A DNA stretch of 64,000 nucleotides from Dermatemys mawii (lineage: Eukaryota > Chordata > Testudines > Dermatemydidae), in assembly GCA_007922305.1 (NCBI GenBank), contig ML677365.1, positions 13,477,931 to 13,541,930 of the forward strand, written 5' to 3'. Below, piece after piece: positions 44,491 to 57,460 of the stretch. Both the position numbers and the translations under genes were made by a program. Positions within the stretch are counted from its first letter, which is position 1. Every line of letters begins with the position of its first letter. The notes under the pieces were generated by a model that had not been told where the DNA came from, made no database searches, and saw only the letters and a program-made list of their open reading frames with translations.

Positions 44491-47400
44491 TATGATTTTT
44501 TTTTTTAAAGCGCGTTGTGGTTGGGTTTATTTTTGCTGGTCTGTTTTGGCTGCAAGTTTGCTTTGATGAGCAACTACAGATAACTGCAAAGCAGCTTCCA
44601 GTTACTAATTCTGTGTGCAGACAGCAAAGCAAAGTTAAGTTTGGATTAATTGGCCGTGAAGGGAAAATACAATGTAGTAAGTAGTTCTTGCTTGATGCTT
44701 TAAACCACTGCATAGCGATATAGAGGAACATCAGCAAAATATGTCGTGGTGGACACAAAAATAATTTTGTTAGGAATTTTGTTGGTTTAGGCATCTGTAC
44801 AGCTGTGTGTATTGTTGGGACTTTTTAAAATTGCTGTCTTGCTCAGAATAAACTGAGAATCAATTTTCTTTTTTAAATTCCCAGTGTGTTTAACAAGCCA
44901 ACAATAGACATGGATAGGAACATTATGCTACCAGACTCCAAAAGTTTGAGTTCTCTGTTAAATCATCTATGTTAATGCATGCTCCCAGCACATGCTGCAA
45001 TCATACAATGTTAAAGCCTTTTATCAGAGCCTTGGGGCATGTGATAGATTGACTGTATTATGTTTACGGAGGAATGGGTCAATAGCTTCCTGAAAAATAA
45101 TCTAAAATATGACAAGATACCAAGATAACTGTAATGCATGCTCCTACCTCTTTTCTCCCCTACACATGCACACACAGAGCTATTCTTTTCTGTTTTTCAT
45201 TTAGGGGGTAAAGAGTGGTTAGATTCGCTTTAAAAAAAAAATTGCAGCATGAACAATGCAGTACTAATTGAAACGTAAAATGCTACATTAGCATTTTTTT
45301 CTGAAAGTTTTTTTTTTAAAAAAATTACATTTCTTGAAAGGAAGTTGTCACCAAGAGCAGAATTTATCACTTCTTAAAGTTGTAAATCTTTGGCTACATT
45401 AGTGTGTGGGTACATATATTTTGTTAATTCTAAGAATAGAGTACAGATGAAGCAGTGTGTGTTCTTTCCTGGAAAAAAAAATATTTGATAATTCTAGCAT
45501 GTCTGTGTGCCACTGTTCCCTAGCTAGCAATAAAACCTTTAAACTTCAATAATTTTTTTAAAATCTGCCCCTCTGTTGAAGCACTCAAGGAGCTGTGCAA
45601 CAATTTAAAATGCAATGCAGTAAGAAAGATAACTATATAGAAACAGATACATATCCAAGTATGGTGACATTAATAATTATTTTTAAAAGTGAACCAATAG
45701 ATATTAAGACTGAAAGCACTTCTGAAAAGACTAGTCTAGAATAAGTTCGTTAAACAGAACACCAGAAATAAATGCATCTAAAATCTTAAAACAGTTGTAT
45801 TTGGTATTAAATCTCTATATTGGACTTTAAATCTTCTATCAAAAAATTCTATATTTTTAAGCTACATTTAATTTTTTTTCACCTAATGGTAAAGCATCAG
45901 ATTTTATGTACACTGTACCTTTTTATTTAGGCAAATTTAATTAAGAGCTATAATGTTGCAACTACTCTGAAATACTATATGGTTAATACATTCTCATTAA
46001 CTTCACGATCATTTAAAACCTTACATGAACATTTGTTCCTCCTTCAAGTGTACAAGGTTTTATTATTCACGTGCAGAGTTACTCTGCCTGTTGTCCTGTT
46101 GCATTAGATTGTGAACCCCATACACAGGTGAGCCATTTGGACCACTGTTATGAGTAACTGCTCACCATATATTCATGTATGAAGAGAGATTACAAAAATC
46201 TGATTCCCTGAAATCAAAAAGACTTACTCATTGAGTAAGGTACTATGCAAGAAGTAGTGGCAGAATCTAGCTCTAAATGTTTTTTAAAGGCACATATGTT
46301 GACTCATTTATAGTGACCGGGCCAGAATCTGAAAGCAATTATGTACACCAGTTAATTACTTACTTGCATTGAGTAGGACAACAAATTTGTATTCACATTT
46401 TCAGAATCTCTCCTATGTATGGAAACCATTATCTACCAAGCTTTGTTTATTCTTTCACTAGTGCCATACAATGAATGCTGAGGGACGATCACATTAATTG
46501 ATAGCACGAATAAAATTTCCCATAGATTATGTTGTGCATAATATCGTTAGAAATGCCTGTTTAGTGAAAAATAATTCTTGTAGTGGTTTCCCACATGCCA
46601 TTAATTAAACATAATTTTAAAATAGACCCATCAGTTCTATCTTTTAAAGATAAGTTTTACTTTATCAATAATAACCAAGTCTTAATAAAAGGATTAGATT
46701 GATCTGTGGAAGGAAGACAAACAGTTCCCCATTTGACCAAATGGTTCCAACAATATTATTACAACAGGTGTGAAGAACAAGAGTATTGGTTAAACTGAGT
46801 GAACCAAATGTTGTCCAAATCTGCAAGGCGATGAGTGCAATCCTCTCTCTCATCGACTGCTGTGGGATCTAAAGACACTCAGTCCGTCTCAGCATTGGGC
46901 CCTAATATGAATATCAGAAGAATGCCTTGTGTTTATCTATTATTAAGAATCTAACAGTGAGGAGGTTGGTTGTTTGACAGACCAATCTTGAATTCAGAAT
47001 GCAGAAACTGTGGAAAATGCACACATCCTTGCTTCATGTGAAATGAGGAAGATGGCTAGTGATAAAGGCCCCTAATGCTATGCACAGATCCCAGGGGACA
47101 GCATATTTTAAGTCCAGTTAATCCTGTGTTGTGAAGCATTTTTCTGACTAACACTTGATTTATCTTCTTCTGTGTTTGTGACGTTCACAAGATAATTTAG
47201 AATTTGATTTCTCAACCCATGCCATGTGATGACCCCATGTTACCACACCCACGGAGGGAAAAAAATCAGGCTTCCCCTTCCTGTATAGAAGGGTGGTTGA
47301 TAACCCACAATTTAGATCACTTCTCCATATTCTGTCCCATGCAATGTTTGTGGAGACACAGACTTTAAAATGTAAACTTACTCATACTTGAAACCCATAA

Positions 47401-50234
47401 ATCTTTCTTACGGTGAATTGCTTACACCCTTAGGTGACATTATATCTTTATCTGGTTGTATGGAGATTGACACGTTTAACTCCCATTAGTCTTAATAAGA
47501 GTTACACATGCCAATCCCCTGCACACATCAGGAGACTAACTCTTTATACAGTCTTGTTTCTTTATCCATAAAGAAGAGTAGACTGATTGGTAATTACTGT
47601 AGAATCAGAGTACTTCACCTCAAGGGAGATCTTGGCTAAAAATGGAATATAAAGCTCATTGCAAAATCGGATTCAGCTAGTAAAATTAAAAACCATGCTC
47701 AAATTGTTGATATATTTACTCTAGAAATAACTTTAGTGTTTTAGTGTATTGTACCTTGATCTGCGCGAGTTGATGGACAGCGACAATCTAAAAATAGGCT
47801 AGAAAGATGAAAGTCCATTCTTGCCAATACAATTCAAGCCCCATTTTTAATAAAAGCTGTCTACTTGCAATACTCTGAATCTTCTTATATGGAATTGAAA
47901 ACCTTTCAAGAGTGCCAATTCTGCTGGCCTTTTAAGGGCCCATTGTTCCACTCTGTTACACCACCATAAAACTGGTGTAACTGCATTGTAGTCAGTGGAA
48001 TCACACCACGGGAAAACCAGTGGAGCACCAGGCCCTTAAATCACATTTTTTGCAGAAGTTAGGTTCAGGCTTGTCAAAAATAACTAAATCATGGTAATGT
48101 CTCTCACCCACATTATCAAGAACCAGTTGAAGTGACACTGAGTAACAGTGGAGATTTAGCCTTTTAATCAACAGTTGCTTTTTTAACTGAACCCAGATGC
48201 CATGCATATGATATTGGGAAGGCAAAGTAAATGATTACTCCATGATTTGTACCAAATTCAAGTACAAAAGCCAAACTCTGGAATGTTTTTGGTATTCACA
48301 TTTCAAAAGGAACCATTTGCAACAAGCTGAAATCTGTGCAGACAACCTTAGTCAAATAACAGTTAAAAATAGTGTGTTTTGGCTCCACTCTTACTGCTGT
48401 TAAATTTATCTTCTTAAATAGCAGGGAGCAAGAGTTGAGGTTTGAGAAACAGTAATTTTGTGATTATTTTACATGGATCAAATTGTTCTGTCATCAAATT
48501 TACATTTCAGTCAGCATTACAGTATGAAAATATAATTAGAAACTGCAGCTCAAATCACTGAATGCAACATTTTCCCAAAGAGAGCACAGAAAAGAAGCTG
48601 CTCTTGTTAAAACCATAGCTGATGGTGAAATCCTAGATTTGGAAAATATGAACATATAGTTATAGAGTTCTTGTCATTTCTGTGGTCTCAACTTTCCTTT
48701 TGACTTTCTGCTGAACTTCATTTTTTTGTGAGATTCACTTCCACAAAAACATTTAATCGTTTAAAGCAAAAGTGCCCAGTCACTGTTCTGTAGGATTTCA
48801 GCCTGACACTGCTATGAGTTACTGAATATTTTTCAACCACAAAATGACATTGAGATGATGTTAAGAATCTGACTTACACCCAGAAAAGCCAGGAAGCTTG
48901 TTGTTTGGACTGAAATGTTGCCTTTAATCTGCCCCAGCGGTAATACCATAAACTGACCCAATGTCAGGAATCCCCAGCAACATCTGGTCTCAGTGGGACG
49001 AGTAAAGGATGGAGTTCCAGGCTTCACTCAGTACTTGTTTGCTTCTGGAAGCTTAAGACTTACTAGTATGTATTCACAATGTAATTGCATGAGTCTCACT
49101 AATTTCAATCCCTGAAGTTATTGAAATTTGTTGTTGGTTTTAAGATTGCCCTGGTGTTAACTGGAAATGAAAATATGCATTTTTTAAATACTAAAGGTTC
49201 AAAGTATCTTTAAATCTGGATTCAGGCTGATAGATACCTTCCGATCTTACTCAGCTCATCCCCTTGTAGTGTGCTTCAAGGGACAAATCCTGCCCACCAT
49301 TTTAGGTATACAGCAGAACCTGAGCAGTCTCACTCTGTAGAGCGTGGGGTCCAGGAAATGGAGAACATATTCAGTGCACAGACACTCTGCACACACCACT
49401 CACCTGTGCTTTACAGAAACTCCCTGTTCTCCAGCCGAGGGAGATTTAAAATGGGGCAGGGGTGGGACAGAAGAATAGAAAAGGTTCCTGTGGATCTGTG
49501 ACAATGTAGATAATGGGCAAATTGCTACATATGTGTATGTTGAGTCCGGTGACTAGTGACACTACTGAAGCGATAGAGTGTTCTGAGGAATAGGATTCTT
49601 CTCCTGTGACAGCCCTTGGGACACTTTTCTACCACGACTGTTCCTATACTTCTGCTTGGCACAAAGGAGAGAATTTGCATTATAGTTGCTATTTAGAGCA
49701 ATGCACGTGCCATTATCTAGATCTATTTCATTATATTTAGTAAGTAATCACAACATAAACCATAGTGTATACTGGGAAAGAGTTTTCATTACACATAAAT
49801 GACCCTTCCTGCTGTTGAGGCTTCATGGTAGTGGTGCACAGAGGACTGGGATTGCATGCTGATTGCACAGCCCCTTTTTGTCTACTCAGTTAGTCTGGCT
49901 TAGAAGAAGCATTCATTGGGCCTAAATTTATGTGGATTTGGATAGGGGATGCAGGAGGAACAGCTGTTGCTATTCCAGCCCATGGAGAAGTTCACTCTAA
50001 ATATGCATGGAATTATATGCATGGAATTGCCAGTTTTAATTGGATGTATTCCTGGAAGTTTTATCATGACATAATCTTTAATTAAAGATTAGTCTTTAAT
50101 TCCTGGACACTCAGGTACAATCCTGAAGGGCTGGAAACCCTAAACCAGGTTCAGTCTTTGATGCAGTCATTAAGCCTACTTGGTATGTGCTTTTAAATGT
50201 CCATAACTGCTGTTTAATTTTTTTAAATCAGAGC
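44491..50234. other. Repeat-poor stretch, possible first intron
   Basis: 5.7 kb with almost no repeats that I recognise, unlike the rest of the window. Only an old palindromic repeat at about 47945-48035 (ccaccataaaactggtgtaa ... tagtcagtggaatcacacca) and short A/T runs were noted. No exon could be identified. Paucity of insertions next to a CpG island is typical of conserved non-coding or regulatory intron sequence. Confidence 0.45.
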
Positions 50235-50238
50235 ATAG

Positions 50239-50832
50239 TGTGACAAAGTTCTGAGTCCTGGCAGATTTAGGAGCCTCAGAAACTCATCCAGGCCCCAGAG
50301 TGACCTCCCTTTCTCAGTAAGTAAGTAGGGGAGACAGAAATGGGGGAGCCCAGGTCTGCCCTCTACTCCAGACTCCAGCCCAGGGACCTTAATAGTATCA
50401 GCTAAGATGGCTGACCTTTTATCCACAAAACACAATACAATTCCCTGGGCTACTTCCCCACAGCAGTCCCCGCTTCTTCAAACTCCACTTCACCCTTACC
50501 TCAGGGCCTCCTTCCTTCTGTACAATATGTTGTCCAACACTCAGTCTCACCAACAGCATAACTTCCTTCCACAGCTCCTGACACCCACAGCCCACCTGAC
50601 TAACTGGGAGGTTTTTATCTGGTTTCAGCCAGTCCCTGATTGGCTTCAGGTGTCCCAATCAGGCTAGCTGTTTCTACCCCTTTCTAGAAGGTTCTTAATT
50701 GGCCCCAGGTGTCTTGATTGGCCTGGAATGGCCTTTGTTTGGCTATCCAGGGAACAGGGACCTACACATCCTGAGGCTGATATACCTGCCTTCCAGCACT
50801 CTCCTATATCCTTCTGGTCTGACTCCGTCACA
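50239..50832. mobile_element. Solo LTR with 4-bp TSD
   Basis: 594 bp, starting tgtgacaaagttctg and ending tctgactccgtcaca, with TG...CA termini and short inverted ends (tgtgac/gtcaca). atag occurs at 50235-50238 and 50833-50836. The body has ctccagactccagcccaggg, ggcttcaggtgtcccaatca and attggccccaggtgtcttga. There is no internal coding region, so two LTRs recombined to a single one. I recognise it as a common turtle LTR, Gypsy-like or ERV, class not fixed. Confidence 0.75.
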
Positions 50833-50836
50833 ATAG

Positions 50837-52405
50837 TTATACTGAGTTAAATTTTAGTAAGCCTTAAGCAGTTTTGAAAACTGTACCCGCTGTGCTTACT
50901 AGGGTGTGCTATGGGCCTGCTGAACCCTATGTGGAGAACAAAGCTGTTTGAAAAATATAGGAAAACAACAGGTTTCTGAAACTAGTAAAGTAACTTTTGC
51001 TGTCCTTTAAAAATTGCTAAAAAAAATTGGTTTGTCTTTTGGAAGATTCATAAAATAGAAATGCTGGCAGTTTTCTGGAGCTGAAGAAACACGTAAGCAG
51101 GTGCTGCTGAAGTATCAAAGGTTTGTTTTTAAGTGTTTCAAGGTGGCTATCATAAGAGTGGAGTTTGAAAGAACACTAGATTAAGTATCTGTGAGGTTTT
51201 GTCAGACAAGCATACAAGATAATACAAGCGCTAACAGTTGTGTTCCAAAGAATGTTAAAGCAGAAACATTTCAAAATAAATCTCAGTTAGATTCTTCATT
51301 CATAGGATTTCCTCAGTCACTGGAGGCAGTAGAATGAAGCAACTTTTCCTAGTTAATTGAGAGCTTATTTGTAGCTCTTCCTAAGTTGCTAAAACAGAGT
51401 GGGCATGTCTCACATGAAGTGTCTAACTTAACCGTCACACTCAGTCATTTGAACTGTGACAAAATCCTGAAAATGTTTCATTCCAAAAGAAATGTCCTGC
51501 TTGAGTTTATGTTGTATGAATATTCCTGATGGCCAACTCTAAGATGTTGGCAGGGTGGGGGAGAGCAGGAAGGAAGAAAGGTGAAGCTGTTTATTGCAAC
51601 GATCCATTTATGCCTGTTTTCACAGCATTATTCTTTTGTGCAGAATGGTAGCACAATTGAGGAATTCTCTCTAGCTTTGCCATTTTAGTAAGCACAGGTC
51701 CAATTAAAGCAATTATAATTCAGCAGAGATGTCTGCTGTCTTCGGTATATGTCTGTCAAGTTTTCTAATCACAACTGTTTCATGTTTCTAATCACAACTG
51801 TTTCATGTGTGACTTTATATATAAACCCACACAGACCTTGCTAATGTATTGACAGTTAAGAGTTCATTTGCATCCTCGTAGAACTTTCCCATGTGTATAT
51901 GGGCCTTAGTGCATAAAAGAAGAGTACGAAATTACAGCTGGCTTGGAATGAATCTTGAAACTCGTCTTTGGTTTACTCTTAGCTCGTATGTCACCATGTA
52001 GGTCTGCTCTTAAGGAGGGCTGAGAACTCGCAATGCCCACTGACCTCAGCTAAGTGCTAAAAATGTCACAAAACTATTATAAAAACTTGCTGTTTCATTC
52101 TGGTATGATGAAGGGCTTTCATATTTGAAAATCCAAAAATATGTGGCAGAATGAGTAGTGTTTCATGACACACAATATGTTACATCTGCTCTAATTCTGA
52201 CATATTATAGGGTTGTTCAATTATTGGATTAAGAATTATCTGAGTAGCGAATCGTTTTGCAGAAAGTCCTTGCAGCAGATAGTGTCAAAAGCTGATTATC
52301 CACCAGGAACTCCCAACTGTTTTTCAGAGTCACTGCTTCCTAGGATAGAGTCGTCTGCACTGCAACTCTGGCCTACGCTGTTTGTTCCCTGACATATAGA
52401 TTTCT
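50837..52405. other. Unassigned stretch
   Basis: No recognisable gene or repeat. A 22-base direct duplication of ctaatcacaactgtttcatg lies at about 51764-51808. Confidence 0.5.
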
Positions 52406-53180
52406 AGTTAGCTGTATTAAAACACATTTGCTTGTATCCAGCTTACCAAATGATTCAGATAGCTCTGTGTCAGTACCTGTCCCCTTCATTATTTACCACT
52501 CCCCAATTATTTTTGTCATTACAAACTTTATTAATGATTTTGTTTTTCACCAGGTCATTGATAAAAAATGTTGCATAGAGCATGGTCAGGAACTGATCCT
52601 GGCAGGATCCCACTGGATACACATCTGCTTGAAGATGATTCTCTGTTTACAGTTCCATTTTAAGACCTGACAGCTAGCCAGCTTTTAATCCACACATGTG
52701 CTGTGTTGTTTTTGTACCGTTCTCGGTTTTTTAACCATAACATTGTGTGGTACCAAGTCAAATGCCTTACTGCGGTTTCAATATATTACATCAACACAAT
52801 TACCTTTATCAATCAAATTTGTATTAGCATAAAATATATATGTCAGTTTATTTTGACCAGATCTGTTTTCCATAAAACCATGGTGATTGGCATTAATTAT
52901 ATTACCCTCCTTCAGTTCTTTGAGTCTTATGTCAGCTGCTCCATTATTTTGCCCAGTATCCATGTCAGGCAGATGAGTCTGTAATTAATTGTTGTGTTTT
53001 ATCGTTTTTAAATATTTACACAGCATTAGCTTTCTTCCAGTGTTCCAAAGAGTTATTGAAAATTAGCGTTAATGATCAGCCTCAGCCAGCTTTTAAAAAA
53101 ATTATTGGATGCCCGTTATTCAGCTCTGCTGATTTTAAAAAGGTCCAACTTGAGGAGCTCCTGTTTAACATCCTCCTGAG
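52406..53180 (-). pseudogene. CR1-clade LINE reverse-transcriptase segment
   Basis: On the minus strand this is a degraded segment of a CR1 reverse transcriptase. Going 5' to 3' it passes through ILVKQNNGAADI-like text at 52960, HHGFMENRSGQNKL (HGF..GRSCxTNL motif), TNLIDKGNCVDVIY (the D.IYLDF.KAFD start of the palm), and the region complementary to ataacattgtgtggtaccaa and gtcaaatgcctta (KAFDTVPH). The complement of gaactgatcctggcaggatc covers the GVPQGSVLGP motif. Numerous stops. No endonuclease domain or 3' end seen here, so it is an internal fragment. Confidence 0.75.
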
Positions 53181-53624
53181 CTACTATTGGAATGGACAGT
53201 GAACTTGAAGTGTGTCTCTGGTGTCTTGTCCCCAACATGGGGCGGGGGAGAAGGGTCTTTCCTGGATTACAACTTCCTCTGTGCTAAAGGTTTTTTCCCT
53301 CCATCCAAACAATGATAAGGAAGGAGTGAGGTGCCTCCTGTCTGGATTGAGGAAGACTTTGCCTCTCCCCACACCTCCAGCCTTAGCAATCAGGGGAAGG
53401 AGCTCCCAACTCCTATAACTGGCCTGAGATGGAGGATTCCTCACTTACCAACTCACAAAGTTTAGTTCAACACAACATTCCTGTCATCTCTTCGTGCCTC
53501 AATCCCTGACAGCGTTGTTCATTATATTGTAATGCTTGGGAGAGTTCCAATGTGTGCAGCCCCAACTGGAGTTGGGGGTGGAGTGGGTCAGATTCAGGAT
53601 GAAGAACTGTAATACTTCAATATG
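53181..53624. other. Unassigned stretch
   Basis: No recognisable gene or repeat. Confidence 0.5.
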
Positions 53625-53627
53625 TAA

Positions 53628-53897
53628 GGGTAGGTCTTCACTACCCGCCGGATCGGCGGGTGGCGATTGATTTATCATGTTTCGTTAAGACGCGTTAAAT
53701 CGATCGCCAACGGCGCCCCCCTCGACTTCGGAACTCTAGCTTGCCAAGAGGCGCAAGCTGGAGTTGACAGGGGAGCGCCCCGCCGCCATGAGGACAGCAG
53801 GTAAGTCGGCCAAAGATACGCCAACTTCAGCTACATTATTCATGTAGCTGAAGTTGCGTATCTTTGGTCAATCCCTCCCCCTAGAGTAGACCAGCCC
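53628..53897. mobile_element. Harbinger-type MITE with TAA TSD
   Basis: 270 bp, left end gggtaggtcttcactacccg and right end ctagagtagaccagccc, inverted. taa at 53625-53627 and 53898-53900. The interior has three inner hairpins: ccgccggatcggcggg, tcgattta/taaatcgat-type text, and gatacgccaacttcagctac facing gtagctgaagttgcgtatc. CpG-rich compared with surroundings. Related to 61036-61322. Confidence 0.85.
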
Positions 53898-53900
53898 TAA

Positions 53901-55797
53901 GTTCTTCGTCTTCCAGCATCCCTAGAACAACTCCACAACAGGGAACTTTCTTTTTGCTTTGCTGGGGCCTTTCCTCTCTGGCAGAGTGGCCTGCTGTGCT
54001 GGCTGCAAAGGTATCCCCAAAGGTCACCTATACTTTCTTTTGGTCAAAGTTCCCATGTATAGTAGAATTCTGAGGAAGTTGTTTTGCTACTTCTCAAAAA
54101 TTTACCAGTGTTGTGTGTGTATTAAAAAGAAAAAGCTTGCCAAATGCTTGGGAATATTTGTGGTAAATGCGGGTGAGGGTTAAAGGAACTACAGTGAATC
54201 TGGTACACGTGGTGTAGAGGGCTGGGAGATTTTATTGAATTTCTTAATAAATGATGCCAGACAATTATGTGAATTTTGCAGTTTTGCTGGACTAAGTGCC
54301 ATCTGTATGCAGAAAAGAAAACTTTCCTTTGCAGTCCAGTCAAGACCAGTGACTGAGTTGGCCTGTAGTGGTGGTGTTTACCTCTCAACATGCCCATATG
54401 ATGTATGTGAATGTTTGAGCAAACCATGTTAATTAAAATACAAAGTTATTTTTAAAGGAAGGTGATAGAAAAGATGTGTGTGGCTGTTTGCTCAGCCCTT
54501 CATTAAACACTGGAGTCTTTGTGGAAAACTCTGCTTTATATTATTCTAAAGATCTTAATGAAAGACAAATATTAGTGTGTAATTAATTGCCACATACAGC
54601 TTCTAATATGCCAGGTACGTAAGGTAAAATGCATATTGTTCTTGGTACACTTTTCAGCACAATGCTGCATTGTGATTTTAGTAGAAACTTTGCAAACTTC
54701 AGCAATTGACTGGCTGCACCGTTGCTGGAGAGAAGGAGCAGCAGCAAAATCGTAAGAAGATTTGTTGTTAACATTGTAAAGGGTTACAGCATTTTTCAGA
54801 TTGGCGTTTATGCCTTTTGTTCTCTTAGTTCGCCTTTGCTTTTACAGTATTTTCCCCATTACTCATTTCTTGCCCAAAATAACATTTTTAACAGAAGGAA
54901 TTGCTTGAACTTGAAGAAGAGGGGAACCTGTTGCCAAATTGGACAGCTGTATGTCTGGTGTGTCAGCGTAATGCAAATTCTGCACTGTCATTTTAGTTGG
55001 AGATGATAAAACAATTGGCCATTCTCAGTGTTTGGGTAATATAATAACTTTCATATCCCCAGAATAAGCTTGATAGTTCTCATTCCCCAAGTCTACAGTT
55101 GGGTTTCCATGGCTATATTGACATTTTGCATGCACAACTACAGTTGCTCTAATTCCATACAATGATGTAATATAGATGTAAGTAACTTTCTGAAAAATGG
55201 AACCTTTAAAATGGATGATGGTTTCTAGCCACAAAAAAGATGTGTTTACCGTACATCGTGTGAGGCTGCGCTGTGGGATCATGTATATCTCCTGTGGGGC
55301 ACCTTTGTGTTTGCAGTTGACTAGAACCATTGCTTCTTGATGGCATGCAACAATTAGGGACAGAAAGGGTTTTTTGTGTGGAGAAATAATGGCAAAGAAA
55401 CATAACCATGGAGACAGGCAGATAGCCCTTGCTGAGTTAATCTTACTGAAACCTATCTTCAGTTCTCACTGTATCGCCTATATACCTCTTAAAACTGACC
55501 CAAGAGGACAGCTGGGATTTCCCATTATAAAGGAAAATGACCAGATGGCGTAGAGCCAGTGTATGCCACCCATCCGTTAGCCCCTAGAGTGTGTGTGTGT
55601 CAGGTATAGGAGGAGACATAGCCATAATAACCATGCAGTCCTTGATAGCTAACTATACTGAAGGGAGGCCAAGGAAATCCAGTGGTGATCGAAAAATGAA
55701 AACACTAAACCCATAGCAATGGCTTCCCATCTCCATGTACAAAGGATCTCCCTTTGTTATTCCTTCTTGTCATGGAAGTGTTCATTCACTTACCACT
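53901..55797. other. Unassigned stretch
   Basis: No recognisable gene or repeat. ORFs of about 100 codons at 54427-54122 and 55330-55025 (minus) lack motifs. A (gt)n tract lies at 55590-55602. Confidence 0.5.
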
Positions 55798-56342
55798 TAG
55801 GATATGTCTATGCCACAGTCAAAAGTGTTACTGCAGGAGGTGTAGACACACCTGAGCTAATTTTGATCCAGCTAGCTCAAATAACAGTAGCAGTCAAGCA
55901 CAGGCTAGCCACTCCGATGCATACTCAGGAACTCGAGTGGGCTTGTATAGCCCAGGGATCAGCAACCTTGGCAGGCTGAGATGGTCTGTTTACCAGCAGT
56001 GTCTGCAGGTTCGGCCAATTGCAGGCCAATGGGGGCTTTGAGAAGCAACGTAGGCCGAGAAATGTACTGGCTGCTGCTTCCCACAGCCCCTATTGGCCTG
56101 GAATGGCAAACATGACCAGTGGGAGCTGCGATCGGTTGAACCTGCAGATGCTGCAGATAAACAAACTGTCCTGGCCCACCAGCACATTTTCCTGATGTGC
56201 CACGTGCCAAAGGTTGCTGATCCCTGCTATAGCCCAGGTTGCAGCAGTTTCACTGCTATTGTTGTTCAAGCTAGCCTGATCAAAGTTCAGAGGTGTTTAC
56301 AGTACCACAGTCACACCTCATTCTGCAGCTCAGATGTACCCT
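55798..56342. mobile_element. MITE with GGGTATGTCTAC-type ends, split by a hAT
   Basis: aggatatgtctatgccacag on the left is the imperfect inverse of ctgcagctcagatgtaccct on the right. The interior is interrupted at 55952 by a hAT element; ttgtatagcc before it and tatagcccaggttgcagc after it rejoin. Exact borders approximate. Confidence 0.6.
55953..56226. mobile_element. hAT MITE (cagggatcagcaacc ends) nested in MITE
   Basis: cagggatcagcaaccttggc and aaaggttgctgatccctg are inverted ends. gtatagcc (55945-55952) and ctatagcc (56227-56234) form an 8-bp duplication with one mismatch. The interior is a long palindrome (tgcaggttcggccaattgca ... gatcggttgaacctgcag). Non-coding. Confidence 0.85.
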
Positions 56343-57295
56343 TGGATTAAAACAGCAACAGATTCCTGCTGAATGTGATGCTTTGGTAGATCAGAGAGGC
56401 CAACTCATCACCATCACTTCCCCCACCCCTGATATGCCACTGTGGAATCACCCATACTCCTGGCATACTGGCAAACCAAGCCCAGGTTCGGCTCAGATTC
56501 ACTGCAGCTGGCAACAAGAGGTATAACTGACAGCCCTGTGCAATTGCATGGCCCCCTGCCCTGGAGGGGAGAATTCACTGAGTGGAAGGGCAGGGTCTTG
56601 GTACCCCTAACCTACTCTCCCTCAGTGCTTCTGTCAGGGGAAAGTGTGTTAAATTCTTGATGAAGGTTCTGTGAGGACCTCTGCCATTAGAGGCCAATGT
56701 GGTGATGTGTTGAATCTACACATCCCTTAGCCATGCCTCTTTCCTGCCAGCACCAGACAGGATTGAGTTGTACAGGCCCGATGGCATTCCCTCTTCCCAG
56801 AAGAGAAGAAATTGTGGTTATTTCCCCTCTCCTCAACCTTCCACCCTTTTCATGCATTTTGCTTCTGGGTTTTTTCTGCCAGCTGGCTAAAGGAGAAAAG
56901 GGAATTTAGCCGTAGGAATTTTGTCAGTCCTGATTGCTGGTAACTTCAGGGCACTCCAAACCATCAGCACTGCCACTATTCACAACAGGAACAGAATGTG
57001 AACCCTTTTCTAAAATCATGCCAGCTAAAGTGACTTTAGGCATCAAAAGTACAGTTAATAATACAACACCATTTCCACCCTGATACAGAGTTAAAATAGT
57101 GGAGGATAAAGCTTCATCACCAAAGACATGATCCTTCATATCTTGGGTTTGATAACATGAGCCTCTACTTGTTTGTCCATGTGAAAGACTACCTGACTGC
57201 TACTAAGACGATTCTCCCCGTACTCGAGGGCCTCTCTTCCAGCAAAATGGGAAACCTCAGAGAAACTAAGTCTTTCTGAAACTCAACAGTCAGAT
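56343..57295. other. Unassigned; contains a protein-like minus-strand segment
   Basis: 56924-57139 (minus) encodes 71 codons with a composition unlike chance ORFs (GGNGVVLLTVLLMPKVTLAG). Upstream in another frame comes SEVSHFAGREALEYGENRLS and SSQVVFHMDKQVEAHVIKP, ending at a stop directly before it. One frameshift would join them into about 110 residues. A tttcag precedes it on that strand. I recognise no family. Candidates are an old retropseudogene, an exon or chance. Confidence 0.3.
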
Positions 57296-57460
57296 GGGTC
57301 CAGTCCCTTATGGTGGTAGGCACTGTACAAACATGGAACAAAAAGATGAAAGCTTACAATTCAAGTATAAGGCAAGAGACGTCAGATGGATAAAGACAGA
57401 TGGGAGAATTCAAGGAAATAATGAGACAATATTGGTCAGCATGCTAGTGGTCCTAGCAGG
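57296..57460. repeat. Ancient sauropsid SINE-like repeat
   Basis: ggtaggcactgtacaaacat, ggaacaaaaagatg, agcttacaattcaagtataa and agagacgtcagatggataaa are colinear with a repeat that I know from turtles and other sauropsids. Family not assigned. Confidence 0.5.

Noticed and set aside
44491..50234. Exons downstream of the CpG island
   Set aside because: No open frame flanked by convincing splice sites and no recognisable protein in either strand.
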